Positions 37,243-49,449 are shown, numbered from the stretch's first letter. The stretch: DNA of 64,000 nt from Providencia stuartii (GCF_029277985.1 NZ_CP119546.1:3348001-3412000); one strand, 5' to 3'. The notes: generated by a model not told the origin, from the letters alone. A program made the numbers and translations.

Positions 37243-39825
37243 ATGCAAGAACAATATCGTCCAGAAGATATAGAGCCTAAAGTACAGCGTCACTGGGATG
37301 AAAAAGCCACATTTAAAGTGACAGAAGACAACAGCAAAGAGAAGTACTACTGCCTGTCCATGCTACCTTACCCTTCTGGTCGACTACACATGGGCCATGT
37401 GCGTAACTACACTATGGGTGATGTTATCTCCCGTTATCAACGCCTTTTAGGTAAAAACGTCTTACAACCTATTGGTTGGGATGCTTTTGGTTTACCCGCA
37501 GAAGGCGCGGCTGTAAAAAACAATACAGCTCCTGCACCATGGACCTATGCCAATATCGATTACATGAAAGGCCAGTTGAAAATGCTGGGGTTTGGCTATG
37601 ATTGGGATCGTGAAGTTACCACTTGTACGCCTGAATACTATCGTTGGGAACAGTGGTTTTTTACTAAGCTGTATGAAAAAGGCTTAGTTTATAAAAAAAC
37701 CTCCGCAGTAAACTGGTGTCCGCACGATTTAACTGTTCTCGCGAACGAACAGGTTATTGATGGCTGCTGCTGGCGCTGTGATACGCCCGTAGAGCGCAAA
37801 GAAATCCCTCAGTGGTTTATCAAAATCACCGATTACGCTGAAGAATTGTTGAACGATCTCGATAAACTCGATGATTGGCCTGAACAAGTCAAAACAATGC
37901 AACGTAACTGGATTGGCCGTTCTGAAGGGGTTGAAATCACCTTTAATGTTGCCGACCGTGATGACAAACTAACCGTATACACAACTCGTCCAGATACCTT
38001 TATGGGCGCCACCTATGTTGCCGTTGCGGCAGGTCACCCATTAGCCCAAGAAGCCGCAGCAAACAATGCAGAATTAGCTCACTTTATCGATGAATGCCGC
38101 AACACCAAAACAGCAGAAGCTGATATGGCAACCATGGATAAAAAAGGTATGGCAACGGGCCTGTATGTTATCCATCCGCTAACTCAAGAGAAATTGCCAA
38201 TTTGGGTGGCTAACTTTGTATTGATGGAATACGGCACAGGCGCAGTGATGGCAGTACCAGCTCATGACCAACGTGACTGGGAATTTGCACATAAATATCA
38301 CCTACCACTTAAAGCCGTTATTGCTGACGCAGAAGGCAATGAGCCAGATATCTCCCAAGAGGCGATGACTGAAAAGTATGCGTTGATCAACTCAGGTGAA
38401 TTTAGCGGTCTCGACAATACAGCAGGGTTCAACGCGATTGCCGATAAGTTAGTGGCTATCGGTGCTGGCCAACGAAAAGTGAACTATCGCCTACGTGACT
38501 GGGGCGTTTCCCGTCAACGTTATTGGGGAGCCCCCATTCCGATGGCGACATTAGAAGATGGCACGGTTGTACCTGTTCCTGAAGACCAACTGCCGGTTAT
38601 TCTACCTGAAGATGTTGAAATGAATGGTATCACCAGCCCAATCAAAGCAGATCCTGAGTGGGCAAAAACAACCATCAACGGTCAACCAGCGCTACGTGAA
38701 ACAGATACATTTGATACCTTTATGGAATCATCTTGGTACTATGCACGCTATACCTGCCCACAATTTGACGAAGGCATGTTGGATCCGGCAGCAGCAAACT
38801 ATTGGTTGCCAGTAGACCAATACATTGGCGGCATTGAACACGCGATCATGCATCTGATGTATTTCCGTTTCTTCCATAAATTGATGCGCGATGCAGGTCT
38901 AGTCAACTCTGATGAACCGGCAAAACGCTTACTATGCCAAGGCATGGTACTGGCAGATGCATTCTACTATATCGGCAATGATGGTCAGCGCGTCTGGGTT
39001 TCACCTACCGATGCGATTGTTGAACGCGATGATAAAGGTCGTATCACCAAAGCGGTTGATAACGAAGGACATGAGCTGGTTTACACTGGCATGAGCAAAA
39101 TGTCTAAGTCGAAAAATAACGGTATCGATCCACAATTGATGGTCGAAAAATATGGCGCAGATACCGTCCGACTGTTTATGATGTTTGCAGCACCACCAGA
39201 GTTAACCCTTGAATGGCAAGAATCTAGCGTCGAAGGTGCAAACCGTTTCGTCCGTCGTGTTTGGCGTCTCGTTCACGAACATTCACAAAAAGGGGCCACT
39301 CAACCGCTGAATATTGATTCATTAACGACTGAGCAGAAAGACTTACGCCGTGATTTACATAAAACGATTGCCAAAGTCACCGATGACTTTGATCGTCGTT
39401 ATGCCTTTAATACGGCAATCGCTGCCATCATGGAGTTCATGAACAAACTGGTTCGTGCACCACAAGAAACAGAGCAAGACCGTGCATTAATTCAAGAAGC
39501 TCTGGAAGCCATTACCTTGATGTTGTCGCCAATCATTCCACATGCTTGCTTTGAAATGTGGCAAGCACTGGGTCACAAAGAGGATATCGATTTTGCTCGC
39601 TGGCCTATTGCTGACGAAAACGCCATGGTTGATGATACCAAGCTGGTCGTGATCCAAGTTAATGGTAAAGTTCGTGGACGTATCACCGTGCCTGCGGATG
39701 CCGAACAAGATTTTGTTTTAGATATGGCGAAAAATGAGTATAGCGTCTCGAAATATCTCGAAGGCGTGACTATCCGTAAAGTAATTTATGTACCAGGTAA
39801 ATTACTCAACTTGGTTGTTGGCTGA
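37243..39825 (+). CDS. leuS: Leucyl-tRNA synthetase
   Basis: Class I synthetase of 860 residues charging tRNA-Leu (two tRNA-Leu genes are in this window). The HIGH motif appears as HMGHV (about 49-53 in [17 protein letters not shown]). The zinc-binding insert has CPHD and CCWRC. The CP1 editing domain spans about 225-415 with the [12 protein letters not shown] motif, KMSKS is in [11 protein letters not shown] (about 620), and the anticodon-binding and C-terminal domains end [15 protein letters not shown]. Complete and of standard length. Heads leuS-lptE-holA-nadD. Confidence 0.98.
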   Translation: MQEQYRPEDIEPKVQRHWDEKATFKVTEDNSKEKYYCLSMLPYPSGRLHMGHVRNYTMGDVISRYQRLLGKNVLQPIGWDAFGLPAEGAAVKNNTAPAPWTYANIDYMKGQLKMLGFGYDWDREVTTCTPEYYRWEQWFFTKLYEKGLVYKKTSAVNWCPHDLTVLANEQVIDGCCWRCDTPVERKEIPQWFIKITDYAEELLNDLDKLDDWPEQVKTMQRNWIGRSEGVEITFNVADRDDKLTVYTTRPDTFMGATYVAVAAGHPLAQEAAANNAELAHFIDECRNTKTAEADMATMDKKGMATGLYVIHPLTQEKLPIWVANFVLMEYGTGAVMAVPAHDQRDWEFAHKYHLPLKAVIADAEGNEPDISQEAMTEKYALINSGEFSGLDNTAGFNAIADKLVAIGAGQRKVNYRLRDWGVSRQRYWGAPIPMATLEDGTVVPVPEDQLPVILPEDVEMNGITSPIKADPEWAKTTINGQPALRETDTFDTFMESSWYYARYTCPQFDEGMLDPAAANYWLPVDQYIGGIEHAIMHLMYFRFFHKLMRDAGLVNSDEPAKRLLCQGMVLADAFYYIGNDGQRVWVSPTDAIVERDDKGRITKAVDNEGHELVYTGMSKMSKSKNNGIDPQLMVEKYGADTVRLFMMFAAPPELTLEWQESSVEGANRFVRRVWRLVHEHSQKGATQPLNIDSLTTEQKDLRRDLHKTIAKVTDDFDRRYAFNTAIAAIMEFMNKLVRAPQETEQDRALIQEALEAITLMLSPIIPHACFEMWQALGHKEDIDFARWPIADENAMVDDTKLVVIQVNGKVRGRITVPADAEQDFVLDMAKNEYSVSKYLEGVTIRKVIYVPGKLLNLVVG

Positions 39826-39837
39826 TAAGGAGGCCAG

Positions 39838-40377
39838 GTGCGCTATCTGATAACTTTATTGCTGAGCCTGTCGGTGCTAGTCACCGCTGGCTGTGGTTTT
39901 CGTCTTCAAGGAACAACACAGATCCCTGACGAGCTGAAAACATTACAGTTAAGTTCGAATGCACCTTATAGCTCTCTAACCAGAGCCGTTAGGGAGCAAC
40001 TCAGGCTGAATAATGTCAAGCTAGTGGAAAACGGCAGCGCTGATATCCCGATTTTAAAAATTACGGGATCGTCAGAAAAAACGGAAACCGTCTCGATTTA
40101 TCAGGATGGTAAAGCCGCTGAGAAGCAATTAACTTTCGTTCTCAATGCGCAAGTTATGATGCCAAATGGCTCAGTTTATCCATTACAAACCCAAGTTGAG
40201 CGTACCTTCTTTGATAACCCATTAGAAGCTCTTGCAAAAGATGCTGAAAATGAACTGGTTAAACAAGAAATGCGTGAACAAGCTGCACGTATGTTAGTAC
40301 GTAAGCTGTTAATCGTTCATACCGCAGAACTTGAGAAGGCTAACGCTAAAACGACAGTCCCTGTTGTTGAGCCATAA
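39838..40377 (+). CDS. lptE: LPS-assembly lipoprotein LptE
   Basis: Outer-membrane lipoprotein that plugs LptD and helps insert LPS. 179 residues with lipoprotein signal peptide and lipobox VTAGC (Cys19), followed by the family start [14 protein letters not shown] start with a strong AAGGAGG SD. Twelve bases after leuS; stop overlaps the holA ATG. The lipobox Cys would be acylated by Lnt (encoded at 22246-23790). Confidence 0.94.
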   Translation: MRYLITLLLSLSVLVTAGCGFRLQGTTQIPDELKTLQLSSNAPYSSLTRAVREQLRLNNVKLVENGSADIPILKITGSSEKTETVSIYQDGKAAEKQLTFVLNAQVMMPNGSVYPLQTQVERTFFDNPLEALAKDAENELVKQEMREQAARMLVRKLLIVHTAELEKANAKTTVPVVEP

Positions 40378-41411
40378 TGATCCGTATCTATCCTGAACAG
40401 CTGGCCTCTCAGTTACAAGATTCACTGAAAGGCCGCTATTTAATCTGGGGCAATGAGCCCCTATTAATTCAAGAGAGCCAAGATGCGATTCGAAAAACAG
40501 CCCAAAGTCAGGGGTTCGAAGAACATTTTACTTTCTCACTTGAGCCACAGACTGATTGGGATGAAATTTTTAGCCTCTGTCAGGCTCTCAGTTTATTCGC
40601 CAGCCGCCAATCGTTAACCTTAATTTTGCCTGAAAACGGGCCTAATGCTGCCATGGCTGAAAAGCTGACTCAGCTAGCTCAGTTACTCCATCCTGATATT
40701 CTGTTATTGCTGCGTGGACAAAAACTCACGAAAGCTCAAGAGAATAGCGCTTGGTTTAAAGCTATAAGCAATGAAGGTGTCTATGTCAGTTGCCTAACCC
40801 CTGAATACCAACGATTGCCGCAATGGGTAGCTAAGCGCGCCAATACTATGCACCTAACCTTAGAAACAGAAGCGAACCAACTGCTTTGCTACTGTTATGA
40901 GGGGAATTTACTGGCATTAGCTCAAGCCCTAGAGCGGCTATCATTACTTTATCCCGACGGTAAGTTAACACTGCCACGCGTCGAAACAGCGGTCAATGAC
41001 GCAGCTCATTTTACGCCTTATCATTGGGTCGATGCACTATTAGCGGGTAAATCGCGCCGTGCTTGGCATATCTTAGAGCAGTTACAACGCGAAGATACCG
41101 AGGCTGTGATTTTACTGCGTGCAATCCAGCGTGAACTAATGCTTTTACTGACTTTAAAGCGCCAGTCAGCGACAGCATCATTAAAATCCTTATTTGACCA
41201 ACACAAAGTTTGGCAAAACCGCCGCCCATTACTGACGGCAGCATTACAGCGGCTGAGTTTACATCAATTACAATCGGCTCTTCTTTTGCTAACCCAAGCA
41301 GAACTACATGCTAAACAAGACTTTAGTCACTCGGTGTGGCCAGATTTACAATCCTTGTCTATGTTAATATGTACCAAAGCCTTACCAGAGAGTTTTATAC
41401 ATGACCTTTAA
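40377..41411 (+). CDS. holA: DNA polymerase III delta subunit
   Basis: Clamp-loader wrench subunit that opens the beta clamp. 344 residues, an AAA+-like fold without a functional Walker A, as expected for HolA. The N-terminus [30 protein letters not shown] has the typical YLxxGNEPLL stretch. ATG overlaps the lptE stop by one base; its end overlaps nadD by 11 bases. Confidence 0.95.
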   Translation: MIRIYPEQLASQLQDSLKGRYLIWGNEPLLIQESQDAIRKTAQSQGFEEHFTFSLEPQTDWDEIFSLCQALSLFASRQSLTLILPENGPNAAMAEKLTQLAQLLHPDILLLLRGQKLTKAQENSAWFKAISNEGVYVSCLTPEYQRLPQWVAKRANTMHLTLETEANQLLCYCYEGNLLALAQALERLSLLYPDGKLTLPRVETAVNDAAHFTPYHWVDALLAGKSRRAWHILEQLQREDTEAVILLRAIQRELMLLLTLKRQSATASLKSLFDQHKVWQNRRPLLTAALQRLSLHQLQSALLLLTQAELHAKQDFSHSVWPDLQSLSMLICTKALPESFIHDL

Positions 41412-42057
41412 GCACAAAGGCCTTCAAGCGTTATTTGGTGGGACATTTGATCCAATACATTACGGCCATCTACGCCCCGTTGAAGCACTGGCAAAACAGG
41501 TGGGCTTGCAAAAAGTGATCTTACTTCCCAACCATGTTCCCCCTCATCGACCACAACCAGAAGCGAGTCCAGCTCAAAGGTTAGAAATGGTGCGCTTAGC
41601 GATACAAGATCAGCCACTTTTTACCATTGATACGCGGGAACTTGAGCGTAATAGCCCATCCTATACCATAGAAACCTTAACCGCATTGCGTAAAGAAATG
41701 GGCCAAGAGCAACCATTAGCCTTTATTATTGGACAAGATTCACTCTTATCGATTAATACATGGCATGGTTGGGAACAACTGTTGGATAATTGTCATTTAT
41801 TAGTTTGTTCACGTCCGGGTTATGCCGCAAATTTTAGCGAACCACAAATGCAAGCATGGCTCAACAAACACAAGACAGACGATACCAATAAACTAAGCCA
41901 AACACCAAATGGATATATTTTTCTTGGTGATACTCCATTAGTGGATATTTCAGCGACAGAAATCCGTAATAATCTAAATAATGGCAATGTAAATGAAAAC
42001 CTTATTCCCGCTGCGGTGATGGCTTATATAAAACAACAGCACCTCTATCAAAATTGA
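41401..42057 (+). CDS. nadD: Nicotinate-mononucleotide adenylyltransferase
   Basis: Adenylates NaMN to NaAD in NAD biosynthesis. 218 residues with the nucleotidyltransferase N-terminal motif [15 protein letters not shown] (H-x-G-H at about 19-22) and the C-terminal ISATEIR signature (SxTxxR type). It is the NAD-pathway gene nearest to the NrtR-like locus in this window but about 15 kb away, with no copy of the TGTC-N5-GACA operator near it that I noticed. Its 3' end overlaps the convergent YbgA-like gene by ten bases. Confidence 0.96.
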   Translation: MTFKHKGLQALFGGTFDPIHYGHLRPVEALAKQVGLQKVILLPNHVPPHRPQPEASPAQRLEMVRLAIQDQPLFTIDTRELERNSPSYTIETLTALRKEMGQEQPLAFIIGQDSLLSINTWHGWEQLLDNCHLLVCSRPGYAANFSEPQMQAWLNKHKTDDTNKLSQTPNGYIFLGDTPLVDISATEIRNNLNNGNVNENLIPAAVMAYIKQQHLYQN

Positions 42058-42764
42058 TGTAATGCTCTGACTTTTTCACATCCAGAGTAAGGGGATAAAT
42101 AAAATTGCTCACTGAGATAGCTATCAGGATACTGAGTGAGCAATTGTAAAATCATCGATAACGGATTATTGATCGACAAATAGCCTTCTTGGTAATCGTT
42201 AATTAGCCATCTTAAACGTGTTTTTTCGTCCTTGGTCGCTTTATATTTAAAATAGCCTTGTATATGCGAAATGGCATTCACCTGTCGTTTCCGTGTGGGG
42301 GTCGTGGCTAAAATGCTGAGTAATTGCGTTCGATACTGGCGATAAAAACCCGTTAATTCACTCCCTTTTGGTATGCTAGCAACCAATTTTCCTGTCGTTT
42401 GATAGCCTTTGGGCGAATATGCCATTAACAAATATTTATACCTGCTATGAAAACGAATCACTTGATGATGAGTCAAATGACCGCTTAATTGAGCTAGACG
42501 ATGTCCCGTATGCAACTGGATCAGGAAACGATCAAGATGCTCAGGGCATTGCCATTCAACGGTCGTTAATATAGGCGTATTTTCAGGAAAGTGCTCAAGT
42601 AGCTGCGCGCGAACGGCCTCACTGCAAATCACCCCGTGATATTTAAGCGGCATATCCAAAAGCTCACCCACGGGCAGTAAATTCATATGCTCGGTGGTTA
42701 GTTGAATAATATCCTCTGTGGGATAATCGATATCGCCAAACAAAACTACATCAAACATAATCAT
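42048..42764 (-). CDS. ybgA: YbgA-like DUF1722 protein
   Basis: 238-residue soluble protein. The C-terminal 160 residues fit the YbgA/DUF1722 family: [20 protein letters not shown] (about 98-117), [15 protein letters not shown] and the closing [11 protein letters not shown]. The N-terminal ~90 residues ([20 protein letters not shown]...) are an extra region that E. coli YbgA lacks and that I do not recognise. The family's function is unclear; in other bacteria it is fused or adjacent to DUF523 or photolyase genes. It converges on nadD, in the slot occupied by cobC in E. coli. SD GGGAA lies close to ATG 42764. Confidence 0.8.
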   Translation of the reverse strand: MIMFDVVLFGDIDYPTEDIIQLTTEHMNLLPVGELLDMPLKYHGVICSEAVRAQLLEHFPENTPILTTVEWQCPEHLDRFLIQLHTGHRLAQLSGHLTHHQVIRFHSRYKYLLMAYSPKGYQTTGKLVASIPKGSELTGFYRQYRTQLLSILATTPTRKRQVNAISHIQGYFKYKATKDEKTRLRWLINDYQEGYLSINNPLSMILQLLTQYPDSYLSEQFYLSPYSGCEKVRALHQF

Positions 42765-43123
42765 TTCCCATCTATTTTTATTTCGCTAAATTAAAACAAA
42801 CCTTGCTGATTATTACCTGTATGGCTTTGTAAAGTTTGTACAAATCTCTTGCCCTAAGCGCTGGTTATTCATATAAATCACACTCGATAAGGAATATAAA
42901 ATAATTTAGCCGATTTTTCTGAAAATCTAGGGTAAAATGTTCAAACCTTAACAGGTATATTACAAACAGTGTTTAACGTCGTTATATCCGCCATGCGTCA
43001 AGTTGTATCTGTATTGGCAACGCTAAGCTATTCGTTTCATTCAAATGGCTTTGCTTGACCACCAAAACACAACTGATTAGGTTATGTCGTGGCTGAGTAT
43101 AATTAGAATAAAAGGTGAACCTT
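42765..43123. promoter_or_regulatory. Divergent region between the YbgA-like gene and rsfS
   Basis: About 360 bases with no gene. It must carry the promoter of the rsfS-rlmH-mrdA-mrdB-rlpA unit, but I could not fix its boxes. The last bases supply the rsfS SD (AAGGTG). Confidence 0.45.
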
Positions 43124-43441
43124 TTGCAAGGAACTGAACTCCAACAATTTATTATTAATCAGCTTGACGATGCAAAAGCTGAAGATATTATCTCGATCGA
43201 TGTGCATGGGAAATCGAGTATCACTGACCAAATGATCATCTGCACTGGCACATCTAGCCGTCATTTAATGTCTGTTGCGGATCGATTAATTGAAGCTTGC
43301 CGTAAAAATGGTTTACAGCCTTTAGGCGTTGAAGGTCAAGGGATTTCTGATTGGATTGTCGTTGATCTGGGTGAAGCGATTGTTCATATCATGCAAGATG
43401 AAAGCCGTCGTATGTATGAACTTGAAAAACTCTGGAGCTGA
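43124..43441 (+). CDS. rsfS: Ribosomal silencing factor RsfS
   Basis: Binds L14 of the 50S subunit and blocks subunit joining in starvation. 105 residues from a TTG start at 43124, chosen because AAGGTG lies 6-7 bases before it and the protein then lines up with E. coli RsfS (MQGKALQDF). An in-frame GTG at 43115 would add three residues but lacks an SD. Family stretches [15 protein letters not shown] and YELEKLWS are intact. Two bases separate it from rlmH. Confidence 0.94.
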   Translation: MQGTELQQFIINQLDDAKAEDIISIDVHGKSSITDQMIICTGTSSRHLMSVADRLIEACRKNGLQPLGVEGQGISDWIVVDLGEAIVHIMQDESRRMYELEKLWS

Positions 43442-43443
43442 GT

Positions 43444-43914
43444 TTGAAATTACAACTCATCGCTGTAGGAACAAAAATGCCGGACTGGGTTCAGACCGGC
43501 TTTATGGATTATCTTCATCGTTTTCCTAAAGATATGCCGTTCGAGCTAATTGAGATTCCAGCGGGAAAACGAGGAAAAAACGCAGATATTAAACGTATTC
43601 TCGAAAAAGAAGGTGAGCTAATGCTGGCCGCTGTCGGCAAAGGTAATCGGATTATCACATTGGATATACCGGGTGAGAAATGGGATACTCCCAAGCTCGC
43701 TAACCAACTTGAAAATTGGAAACAAGATGGACGCAACGTTAGCCTGCTGATCGGCGGCCCGGAAGGACTTGCGCCTGCTTGTAAAGAAGCTGCCATGCAA
43801 AGTTGGTCATTATCTCCACTGACACTCCCCCACCCTCTAGTGAGAGTGCTTGTTGCAGAAAGTCTGTATCGTGCGTGGAGTATTACGACTAACCACCCAT
43901 ATCATCGGGAGTAG
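43444..43914 (+). CDS. rlmH: 23S rRNA (pseudouridine1915-N3)-methyltransferase RlmH
   Basis: SPOUT-class dimeric methyltransferase acting on assembled 70S ribosomes. 156 residues, starting TTG, with the knot motifs LLIGGPEGL (SAM loop) and [20 protein letters not shown] near the C-terminus. Near-identical to the E. coli protein along its length. Coupled to rsfS. Confidence 0.96.
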   Translation: MKLQLIAVGTKMPDWVQTGFMDYLHRFPKDMPFELIEIPAGKRGKNADIKRILEKEGELMLAAVGKGNRIITLDIPGEKWDTPKLANQLENWKQDGRNVSLLIGGPEGLAPACKEAAMQSWSLSPLTLPHPLVRVLVAESLYRAWSITTNHPYHRE

Positions 43915-43946
43915 TCAGTTTTTAATATGTTCAATATGGCAGTGGG

Positions 43947-45836
43947 ATGAAAAATCAACGCACCCCTTTTCGCGACCATACAGCTGAATCAATGTTATTT
44001 ATTCGCCGAGCATTAATTGCCTTTGGCGTCATAGTGCTATTAACAGCTGTTCTTGTCACTAACCTTTATCATATACAAGTTGTTCGCCATGAAGATTATC
44101 AAACAAGATCGAATGATAATCGGATCAAACTCGTTCCCATTGCCCCTAGTCGCGGTATTATTTATGACCGCAACGGAACTCAACTCGCTTTAAACAGTAC
44201 TTTTTATCAACTGGAAATCGTGCCTGAAAAAGTGTCTGATCTCCAAGAGACACTCGATAAACTACGTGATGTCATCGGTCTAACCGATGAAGATATCGCC
44301 AACTTTGAAAAAGAGCGAAAACGTTCTCGTCGCTTCACTTCTATCCCTCTCAAAACCCAGCTCAATGAAGTGCAAGTCGCACGTTTTGCCGTCAATCAAT
44401 ATAGGTTCCCTGGCCTTGAGGTTAAGAGCTATCAACGTCGTTCCTACCCTTATGGTTCTGCATTAACCCATGTCATTGGTTATGTGGCTAAAATTAACGA
44501 TAAAGATGTTGAGCGCCTTGATAAAGACGGAAAACTTGCTAATTATGCCGCCAGTCATGATATCGGTAAATTAGGTATCGAACGCTACTATGAAGATGTG
44601 TTGCATGGAAAAACGGGCTATGAAGAGGTTGAAGTTAATAGCCGTGGCCGAGTGATTCGCCAATTACATGAGCAACCCCCTCAAGCAGGCCGCGATATCT
44701 ATTTGACTATCGATCTTGAACTGCAAATTTATATTGAGAAATTACTAACAACCAGTCGTGCTGCCGTTGTTGTCACAGACCCTCGCAATGGTGAAATATT
44801 AGCGTTAGTTTCTAACCCAAGTTATGACTCGAATTTATTTGTTAATGGTATCTCAAATAAAGATTATCAGGCACTACTCAATAACCCCGATAGGCCACTG
44901 ATCAACCGAACAACACAAGGGCTGTATCCACCCGCTTCAACGGTGAAGCCATTTATTTCTGTTGCGGCCCTCAGTGAAAAGGTGATCACACCTTCCACAA
45001 CCATTTTCGACCCAGGTTGGTGGCAGCTCCCCGGTTCCGAAAAACGCTACCGTGATTGGAAACGGTGGGGGCACGGTAAATTAAATGTGGTTAAATCAAT
45101 CATTGAATCTGCGGATACGTTCTTCTACCAAGTCGCCTACGATATGGGGATTGATAGGCTATCCGACTGGATGAGTAGGTTTGGTTTTGGTGATTATACG
45201 GGGATCGACCTTGCCGAAGAGAGGGCGGGGATTATGCCAACCCGCGAATGGAAGCAAAAACGTTATAAGAAACCTTGGTATCAAGGGGATACTATTCCAG
45301 TTGGTATTGGACAAGGTTACTGGACGGCGACCCCAATTCAAATGTCTAAAGCGCTCATGACACTTATCAATGATGGGCAAGTTAAAACGCCACATCTGCT
45401 ATATGGCACAAAACTAGGCAATGCGATGGTGCCTTATGAAGATAAAGAGACGAAGCAGATTGGCGATATTCACTCAGGCTATTGGGAGTTAGCCAAACAA
45501 GGTATGTACGGTGTGGCCAATGCACCAAACGGAACGGGTAGACGTAGTTTTATTGGCACTCCTTACAAAGCAGCAGCTAAATCAGGTACGGCTCAGGTCT
45601 TTAGTTACGAAACCTATAATGCGAGCAAATTAGCCGAGCATTTACGTGACCATAAATTAATGATTGCTTATGCTCCTTATGATAAACCGACCGTTGCTGT
45701 CGCCATTATTTTAGAAAATGGTGGAGCAGGCCCTGCTGTCGGCGATATCGTTAGGCAGATATTTGACCATGTTCTATTAGGCGACAATAAAACCCAAGTC
45801 AACAGCGTATCAACAGGCTCTGAGGAAGACCGTTAA
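43947..45836 (+). CDS. mrdA: Penicillin-binding protein 2 (elongasome transpeptidase)
   Basis: Class B PBP cross-linking peptidoglycan in lateral wall growth, working with RodA and MreB. 629 residues: one N-terminal anchor (about 24-45), a pedestal domain (about 60-240), and the transpeptidase with the active Ser in [13 protein letters not shown] as the second motif ([11 protein letters not shown]) and KSGTAQ as the third. Starts 32 bases after rlmH; four bases separate it from mrdB. Confidence 0.97.
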   Translation: MKNQRTPFRDHTAESMLFIRRALIAFGVIVLLTAVLVTNLYHIQVVRHEDYQTRSNDNRIKLVPIAPSRGIIYDRNGTQLALNSTFYQLEIVPEKVSDLQETLDKLRDVIGLTDEDIANFEKERKRSRRFTSIPLKTQLNEVQVARFAVNQYRFPGLEVKSYQRRSYPYGSALTHVIGYVAKINDKDVERLDKDGKLANYAASHDIGKLGIERYYEDVLHGKTGYEEVEVNSRGRVIRQLHEQPPQAGRDIYLTIDLELQIYIEKLLTTSRAAVVVTDPRNGEILALVSNPSYDSNLFVNGISNKDYQALLNNPDRPLINRTTQGLYPPASTVKPFISVAALSEKVITPSTTIFDPGWWQLPGSEKRYRDWKRWGHGKLNVVKSIIESADTFFYQVAYDMGIDRLSDWMSRFGFGDYTGIDLAEERAGIMPTREWKQKRYKKPWYQGDTIPVGIGQGYWTATPIQMSKALMTLINDGQVKTPHLLYGTKLGNAMVPYEDKETKQIGDIHSGYWELAKQGMYGVANAPNGTGRRSFIGTPYKAAAKSGTAQVFSYETYNASKLAEHLRDHKLMIAYAPYDKPTVAVAIILENGGAGPAVGDIVRQIFDHVLLGDNKTQVNSVSTGSEEDR

Positions 45837-45840
45837 CACT

Positions 45841-46953
45841 ATGACTGACGATAAGAAAAAATTATCACTTGCTGCACGTCTACATATTGATGTGCCTATG
45901 CTATTAATCATTTTGCTATTGCTTGCCTACAGTGCGTTTATTATGTGGAGCGCTAGTGGTCAAGATCCCGAAATGATGGAAAGAAAACTGGGGCAAATTA
46001 CCTCAGGGTTTATCGTCATGCTCATCATGGCTCAAATTCCCCCTCGAATGTATGAGAACTTAGCGCCTCATTTATATATTTTTTGTGTCATTTTGCTTAT
46101 TTTTGTCGATGTTTTTGGTCAGATCAGTAAAGGCGCTCAACGCTGGCTTGATCTTGGTATTATACGTTTTCAACCCTCTGAAATTGCAAAAATTGCGGTG
46201 CCATTGATGGTGGCTCGCTTTATGAACCGAGATCTCTGCCCACCCTCGTTAAAAAATACGATGATCGCGCTGATACTCATTTTTCTACCTACACTGTTAG
46301 TCGCAGCGCAACCCGATTTGGGAACCTCCATCTTAGTCGCGGCATCGGGCATTTTTGTACTCTTTTTAGCGGGTATGAGTTGGCGATTAATTACCATCGC
46401 CGTTACCGCCCTTGCCGCGTTTATCCCATTATTATGGTTTTTCTTAATGCACGATTATCAAAGAACGCGTGTGATGATGCTACTCGACCCAGAAAGCGAC
46501 CCCTTAGGGGCCGGCTATCATATCATCCAATCAAAAATTGCCATTGGCTCCGGTGGTTTGATGGGAAAAGGTTGGCTGCACGGAACCCAGTCACAACTGG
46601 AGTTTTTACCTGAGCGTCACACTGACTTTATTTTTGCTGTATTATCGGAAGAACTTGGCTTAATTGGTGTTTTAGTATTACTCGGTCTCTATCTGTTGTT
46701 AATCATGCGAGGCCTTTATATTGCAGCCAGCGCCCAAAACACTTTCGGCCGTGTTATGGCAGGTGGTCTGATGCTGATCCTCTTTGTTTATGTCTTTGTT
46801 AATATCGGCATGGTCAGTGGGATATTACCGGTTGTCGGTGTCCCCCTTCCCCTTGTCAGTTATGGTGGCTCAGCACTCATTGTTTTAATGGCCGGATTCG
46901 GTATTATCATGTCTATTCACACACACAGAAAATTTCTGTCAAAGAGTTTATAA
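45841..46953 (+). CDS. mrdB: Peptidoglycan glycosyltransferase RodA
   Basis: SEDS-family membrane glycosyltransferase polymerising lipid II, the partner of PBP2. 370 residues with ten helices; SEDS marks include [22 protein letters not shown], the catalytic-Asp-region loop QPDLGTS and the C-terminal [10 protein letters not shown]. Four bases after mrdA. Confidence 0.97.
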   Translation: MTDDKKKLSLAARLHIDVPMLLIILLLLAYSAFIMWSASGQDPEMMERKLGQITSGFIVMLIMAQIPPRMYENLAPHLYIFCVILLIFVDVFGQISKGAQRWLDLGIIRFQPSEIAKIAVPLMVARFMNRDLCPPSLKNTMIALILIFLPTLLVAAQPDLGTSILVAASGIFVLFLAGMSWRLITIAVTALAAFIPLLWFFLMHDYQRTRVMMLLDPESDPLGAGYHIIQSKIAIGSGGLMGKGWLHGTQSQLEFLPERHTDFIFAVLSEELGLIGVLVLLGLYLLLIMRGLYIAASAQNTFGRVMAGGLMLILFVYVFVNIGMVSGILPVVGVPLPLVSYGGSALIVLMAGFGIIMSIHTHRKFLSKSL

Positions 46954-46966
46954 AAAGAGGCTTAGT

Positions 46967-47947
46967 ATGCGTTTTCAATGGATTATGCTTGGCATTACCG
47001 CTGCATTACTTAGTGGTTGTGTCACGGAAGAAAACATTAAGCAGCCTAGTAACGTACCGGCTGTTCCTGTTCAAGACGTGCTTGGCGCTGAGCCTCATTA
47101 TGAACCGTTTCATCCAACAGCCAACAGTGATTATCAACGTAATGGCCAGCAATACCAAATTGTCCGAGATATGTCGCAATTCTCGCAATTGGGTTATGCC
47201 TCTATCTTTGGCTCAGAATCAACCGGTAATATGACCGCCATTGGTGAGCGAGTGAATCCGCTTGAGCTTACGGCCGCGCATCCCACTTTGCCAATCCCAA
47301 GTTATGTACGCATCACTAATATGATGAATGGCCGCATGATGGTCGTTCGTGTTAATGATCGTGGCCCTTATACACAAGGTAAAAGCATTGCGGTATCACG
47401 AGCAGTCGCTGATCGCCTTAATTTAATGCCAACTACGCGGATCAAAATTGACGCAATTCAAGTGGCACAAGATGGCTCACTATCCGGTCCGGGCACTGTT
47501 GGCTCCAACTTTGTTAAGCAAAGTTATGCCCTACCGGGTCGCCCTCAATTAGGCTCAGGTCCTATGGGTACACCTGTGATGGAAAACTTACCCACACCAG
47601 AAAACGTCTTACCCGTAAAACAACCCACAGCACCGATGGAGCCCGTTGTTCCTGAGAGTAGCCTCAAGTCACCAGAGCCAGAAGAGCCAGCAGCAGCACC
47701 TGTTGCAGCGCCAGCAGTCCCTGAAAAAGGCTATCTCGTGCAGGTTGGTGCAATCGGCAATCAAAACAACGCTAAAACAATGCTAGAGGGTTTAAAAAAT
47801 CAGTTTGGAGTGCCAGGTCGCTTACAGCCTTACAACAATATTTATCGTGTTCAATTAGGGCCATTTGCCGATAGGCAACAAGCAGTTGATTTACAAGGGC
47901 GAATTCAATCTGAGTTAAATCAGACGTCGATGGTTATCGCTCCATAA
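46967..47947 (+). CDS. rlpA: Septal ring lipoprotein RlpA
   Basis: 326-residue outer-membrane lipoprotein. Lipobox LLSGC (Cys18); a double-psi beta-barrel domain at about 75-165 (GYASIFGSESTGN, VRVNDRGPY with the catalytic-type His/Asp region); a Pro/Ala/Glu-rich linker (about 205-255); and a C-terminal SPOR domain (about 258-326) that binds denuded glycan at the septum. In Pseudomonas RlpA is a lytic transglycosylase; in E. coli activity is unclear. AGAGG SD. Confidence 0.95.
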   Translation: MRFQWIMLGITAALLSGCVTEENIKQPSNVPAVPVQDVLGAEPHYEPFHPTANSDYQRNGQQYQIVRDMSQFSQLGYASIFGSESTGNMTAIGERVNPLELTAAHPTLPIPSYVRITNMMNGRMMVVRVNDRGPYTQGKSIAVSRAVADRLNLMPTTRIKIDAIQVAQDGSLSGPGTVGSNFVKQSYALPGRPQLGSGPMGTPVMENLPTPENVLPVKQPTAPMEPVVPESSLKSPEPEEPAAAPVAAPAVPEKGYLVQVGAIGNQNNAKTMLEGLKNQFGVPGRLQPYNNIYRVQLGPFADRQQAVDLQGRIQSELNQTSMVIAP

Positions 47948-47965
47948 TCAATATAAACTCTGAAT

Positions 47966-48042
47966 AATTCAAGGCGCGGCGTGATGATGAACAAACCATT
48001 GCCATCAATAACGCTGCAACTTGAAGTATGACGAGTATAAAA
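47966..48042. repeat. Dispersed enterobacterial intergenic repeat, copy 2
   Basis: Ends ATTCAAGGCGCGGCG (from about 47967) and CGCTGCAACTTGAAGTATG (about 48010-48028) are imperfect reverse complements, so the element can fold on itself. The right end is shared with copy 1 near 18125. It fills most of the rlpA-dacA gap. Confidence 0.55.
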
Positions 48043-48141
48043 TTTATGTAAAACATCGGTGCATAGCATTAATCATTGATGACACTTTTGCTACACTGCG
48101 CCTCCTTGTGTTAACCGAATTCCGGATGTAACAATACAAAC

Positions 48142-49353
48142 ATGAAAAATTTTGCCCCATCATGCACCGTTCGCCATACCTTACTGGGTGCTGCACTGCT
48201 ATTTACGATGACGAATCTTGCACAAGCTAATGAGCCATTTCCGAATAGCCCGATCCCTGCTGTGCCTGATATTGATGCCGAAGCTTATATTCTGATTGAT
48301 TACAATTCAGGTAAAGTGCTTGCTGAAAAAAATGCCGATCAACGCCGTGATCCTGCCAGTTTGACTAAGATGATGACCAGTTATGTTATTGGTCAAGCGA
48401 TCAAGTCAGGAAAAATTGGTGCAGAAGATATCGTCACTGTTAATGAAGATGCTTGGGCTACAGGTAACCCAATATTTAAAGGGTCGTCGTTGATGTTCTT
48501 GAAACCCGGCGATCGTGTTAGCGTTTCTCAATTAACTCGTGGTATTAACTTACAGTCAGGTAACGATGCGTGTGTTGCAATGGCCGATTATGTGGCTGGC
48601 GATCAGGCGAATTTCGTTCAATTGATGAATGGCTACGTGAGTAAGCTTGGGTTACAAAATACGCATTTTAAAACCGTTCATGGATTAGATGCCGAAGGTC
48701 AATATAGCTCAGCTCGTGATATGGCTTTGATTGGTCAGGCGTTAATCCGTGATGTTCCGGATGAATATGCTATCTACAAAGAGAAAGAATTCACTTTTAA
48801 TAACATTCGCCAAACCAACCGTAATGGACTGTTATGGGATAAAAGTTTGACGGTGGATGGAATTAAAACAGGCCACACGAATGCCGCGGGTTATAACCTT
48901 GTTGCTTCTGCAACTGAAGGTGAAATGCGCTTAATCTCTGCCGTCATGGGCGGTAAAAGCATGAAAGGCCGTGATGCCGAAAGCAAAAAATTGCTCACCT
49001 ATGGTTTCCGCTTTTATGAAACAGTCAAACCATTACAAGCAGGCGTCGAGTTTGCGTCTGAACCCGTTTGGTTTGGCGATGAAAATAACGTCAAACTTGG
49101 TGTTACTGAGGACTTATTTTTAACCATCCCTCGTGGACGTTTGAAAGATCTGAAAGCAAGCTATGATATTTCAACACCTGAGTTGGAAGCTCCGCTGAAG
49201 AAAGGGCAAGCGGTTGGTACCATTAATTTCCAACTTGATGGTAAAACGATTGAGCAACGACCTTTAGTGGTACTTAAAGATGTCGAAGAAGGTGGCTTTT
49301 TCAGTCGTTTGATTGACTACATCAAATTACTCTTCCATCGTTGGTTTGGTTAA
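48142..49353 (+). CDS. dacA: D-alanyl-D-alanine carboxypeptidase PBP5
   Basis: Low-molecular-weight PBP trimming the terminal D-Ala of pentapeptides. 403 residues: signal peptide (about 1-29), the transpeptidase-like domain with Ser73 in [11 protein letters not shown] in [11 protein letters not shown] and KTG in [11 protein letters not shown], the C-terminal beta domain, and a terminal amphipathic helix ([17 protein letters not shown]) that attaches it to the inner membrane. Full length. Confidence 0.97.
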   Translation: MKNFAPSCTVRHTLLGAALLFTMTNLAQANEPFPNSPIPAVPDIDAEAYILIDYNSGKVLAEKNADQRRDPASLTKMMTSYVIGQAIKSGKIGAEDIVTVNEDAWATGNPIFKGSSLMFLKPGDRVSVSQLTRGINLQSGNDACVAMADYVAGDQANFVQLMNGYVSKLGLQNTHFKTVHGLDAEGQYSSARDMALIGQALIRDVPDEYAIYKEKEFTFNNIRQTNRNGLLWDKSLTVDGIKTGHTNAAGYNLVASATEGEMRLISAVMGGKSMKGRDAESKKLLTYGFRFYETVKPLQAGVEFASEPVWFGDENNVKLGVTEDLFLTIPRGRLKDLKASYDISTPELEAPLKKGQAVGTINFQLDGKTIEQRPLVVLKDVEEGGFFSRLIDYIKLLFHRWFG

Positions 49354-49398
49354 CCCTTGAATCAGATAAACACCATCCCCATATAAGGTATATCTGAC

Positions 49399-49424
49399 GT
49401 TTGAGGGATGTTTTTCCCTCAAAC
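49399..49424 (+). terminator. Hairpin between dacA and ybeD
   Basis: GTTTGAGGGA (49399-49408) with TCCCTCAAAC (49415-49424), perfect 10-bp stem, 6-base loop. It lacks a T run, so it may be an attenuator or message-end stem. Confidence 0.6.
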
Positions 49425-49449
49425 ACTATTATTGTTATTAGGAGCGCAC

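Noticed and set aside
49408..49449. Upstream ATG start for ybeD
   Set aside because: It lies within the dacA-ybeD hairpin; the protein from 49450 matches YbeD and has AGGAG before it.
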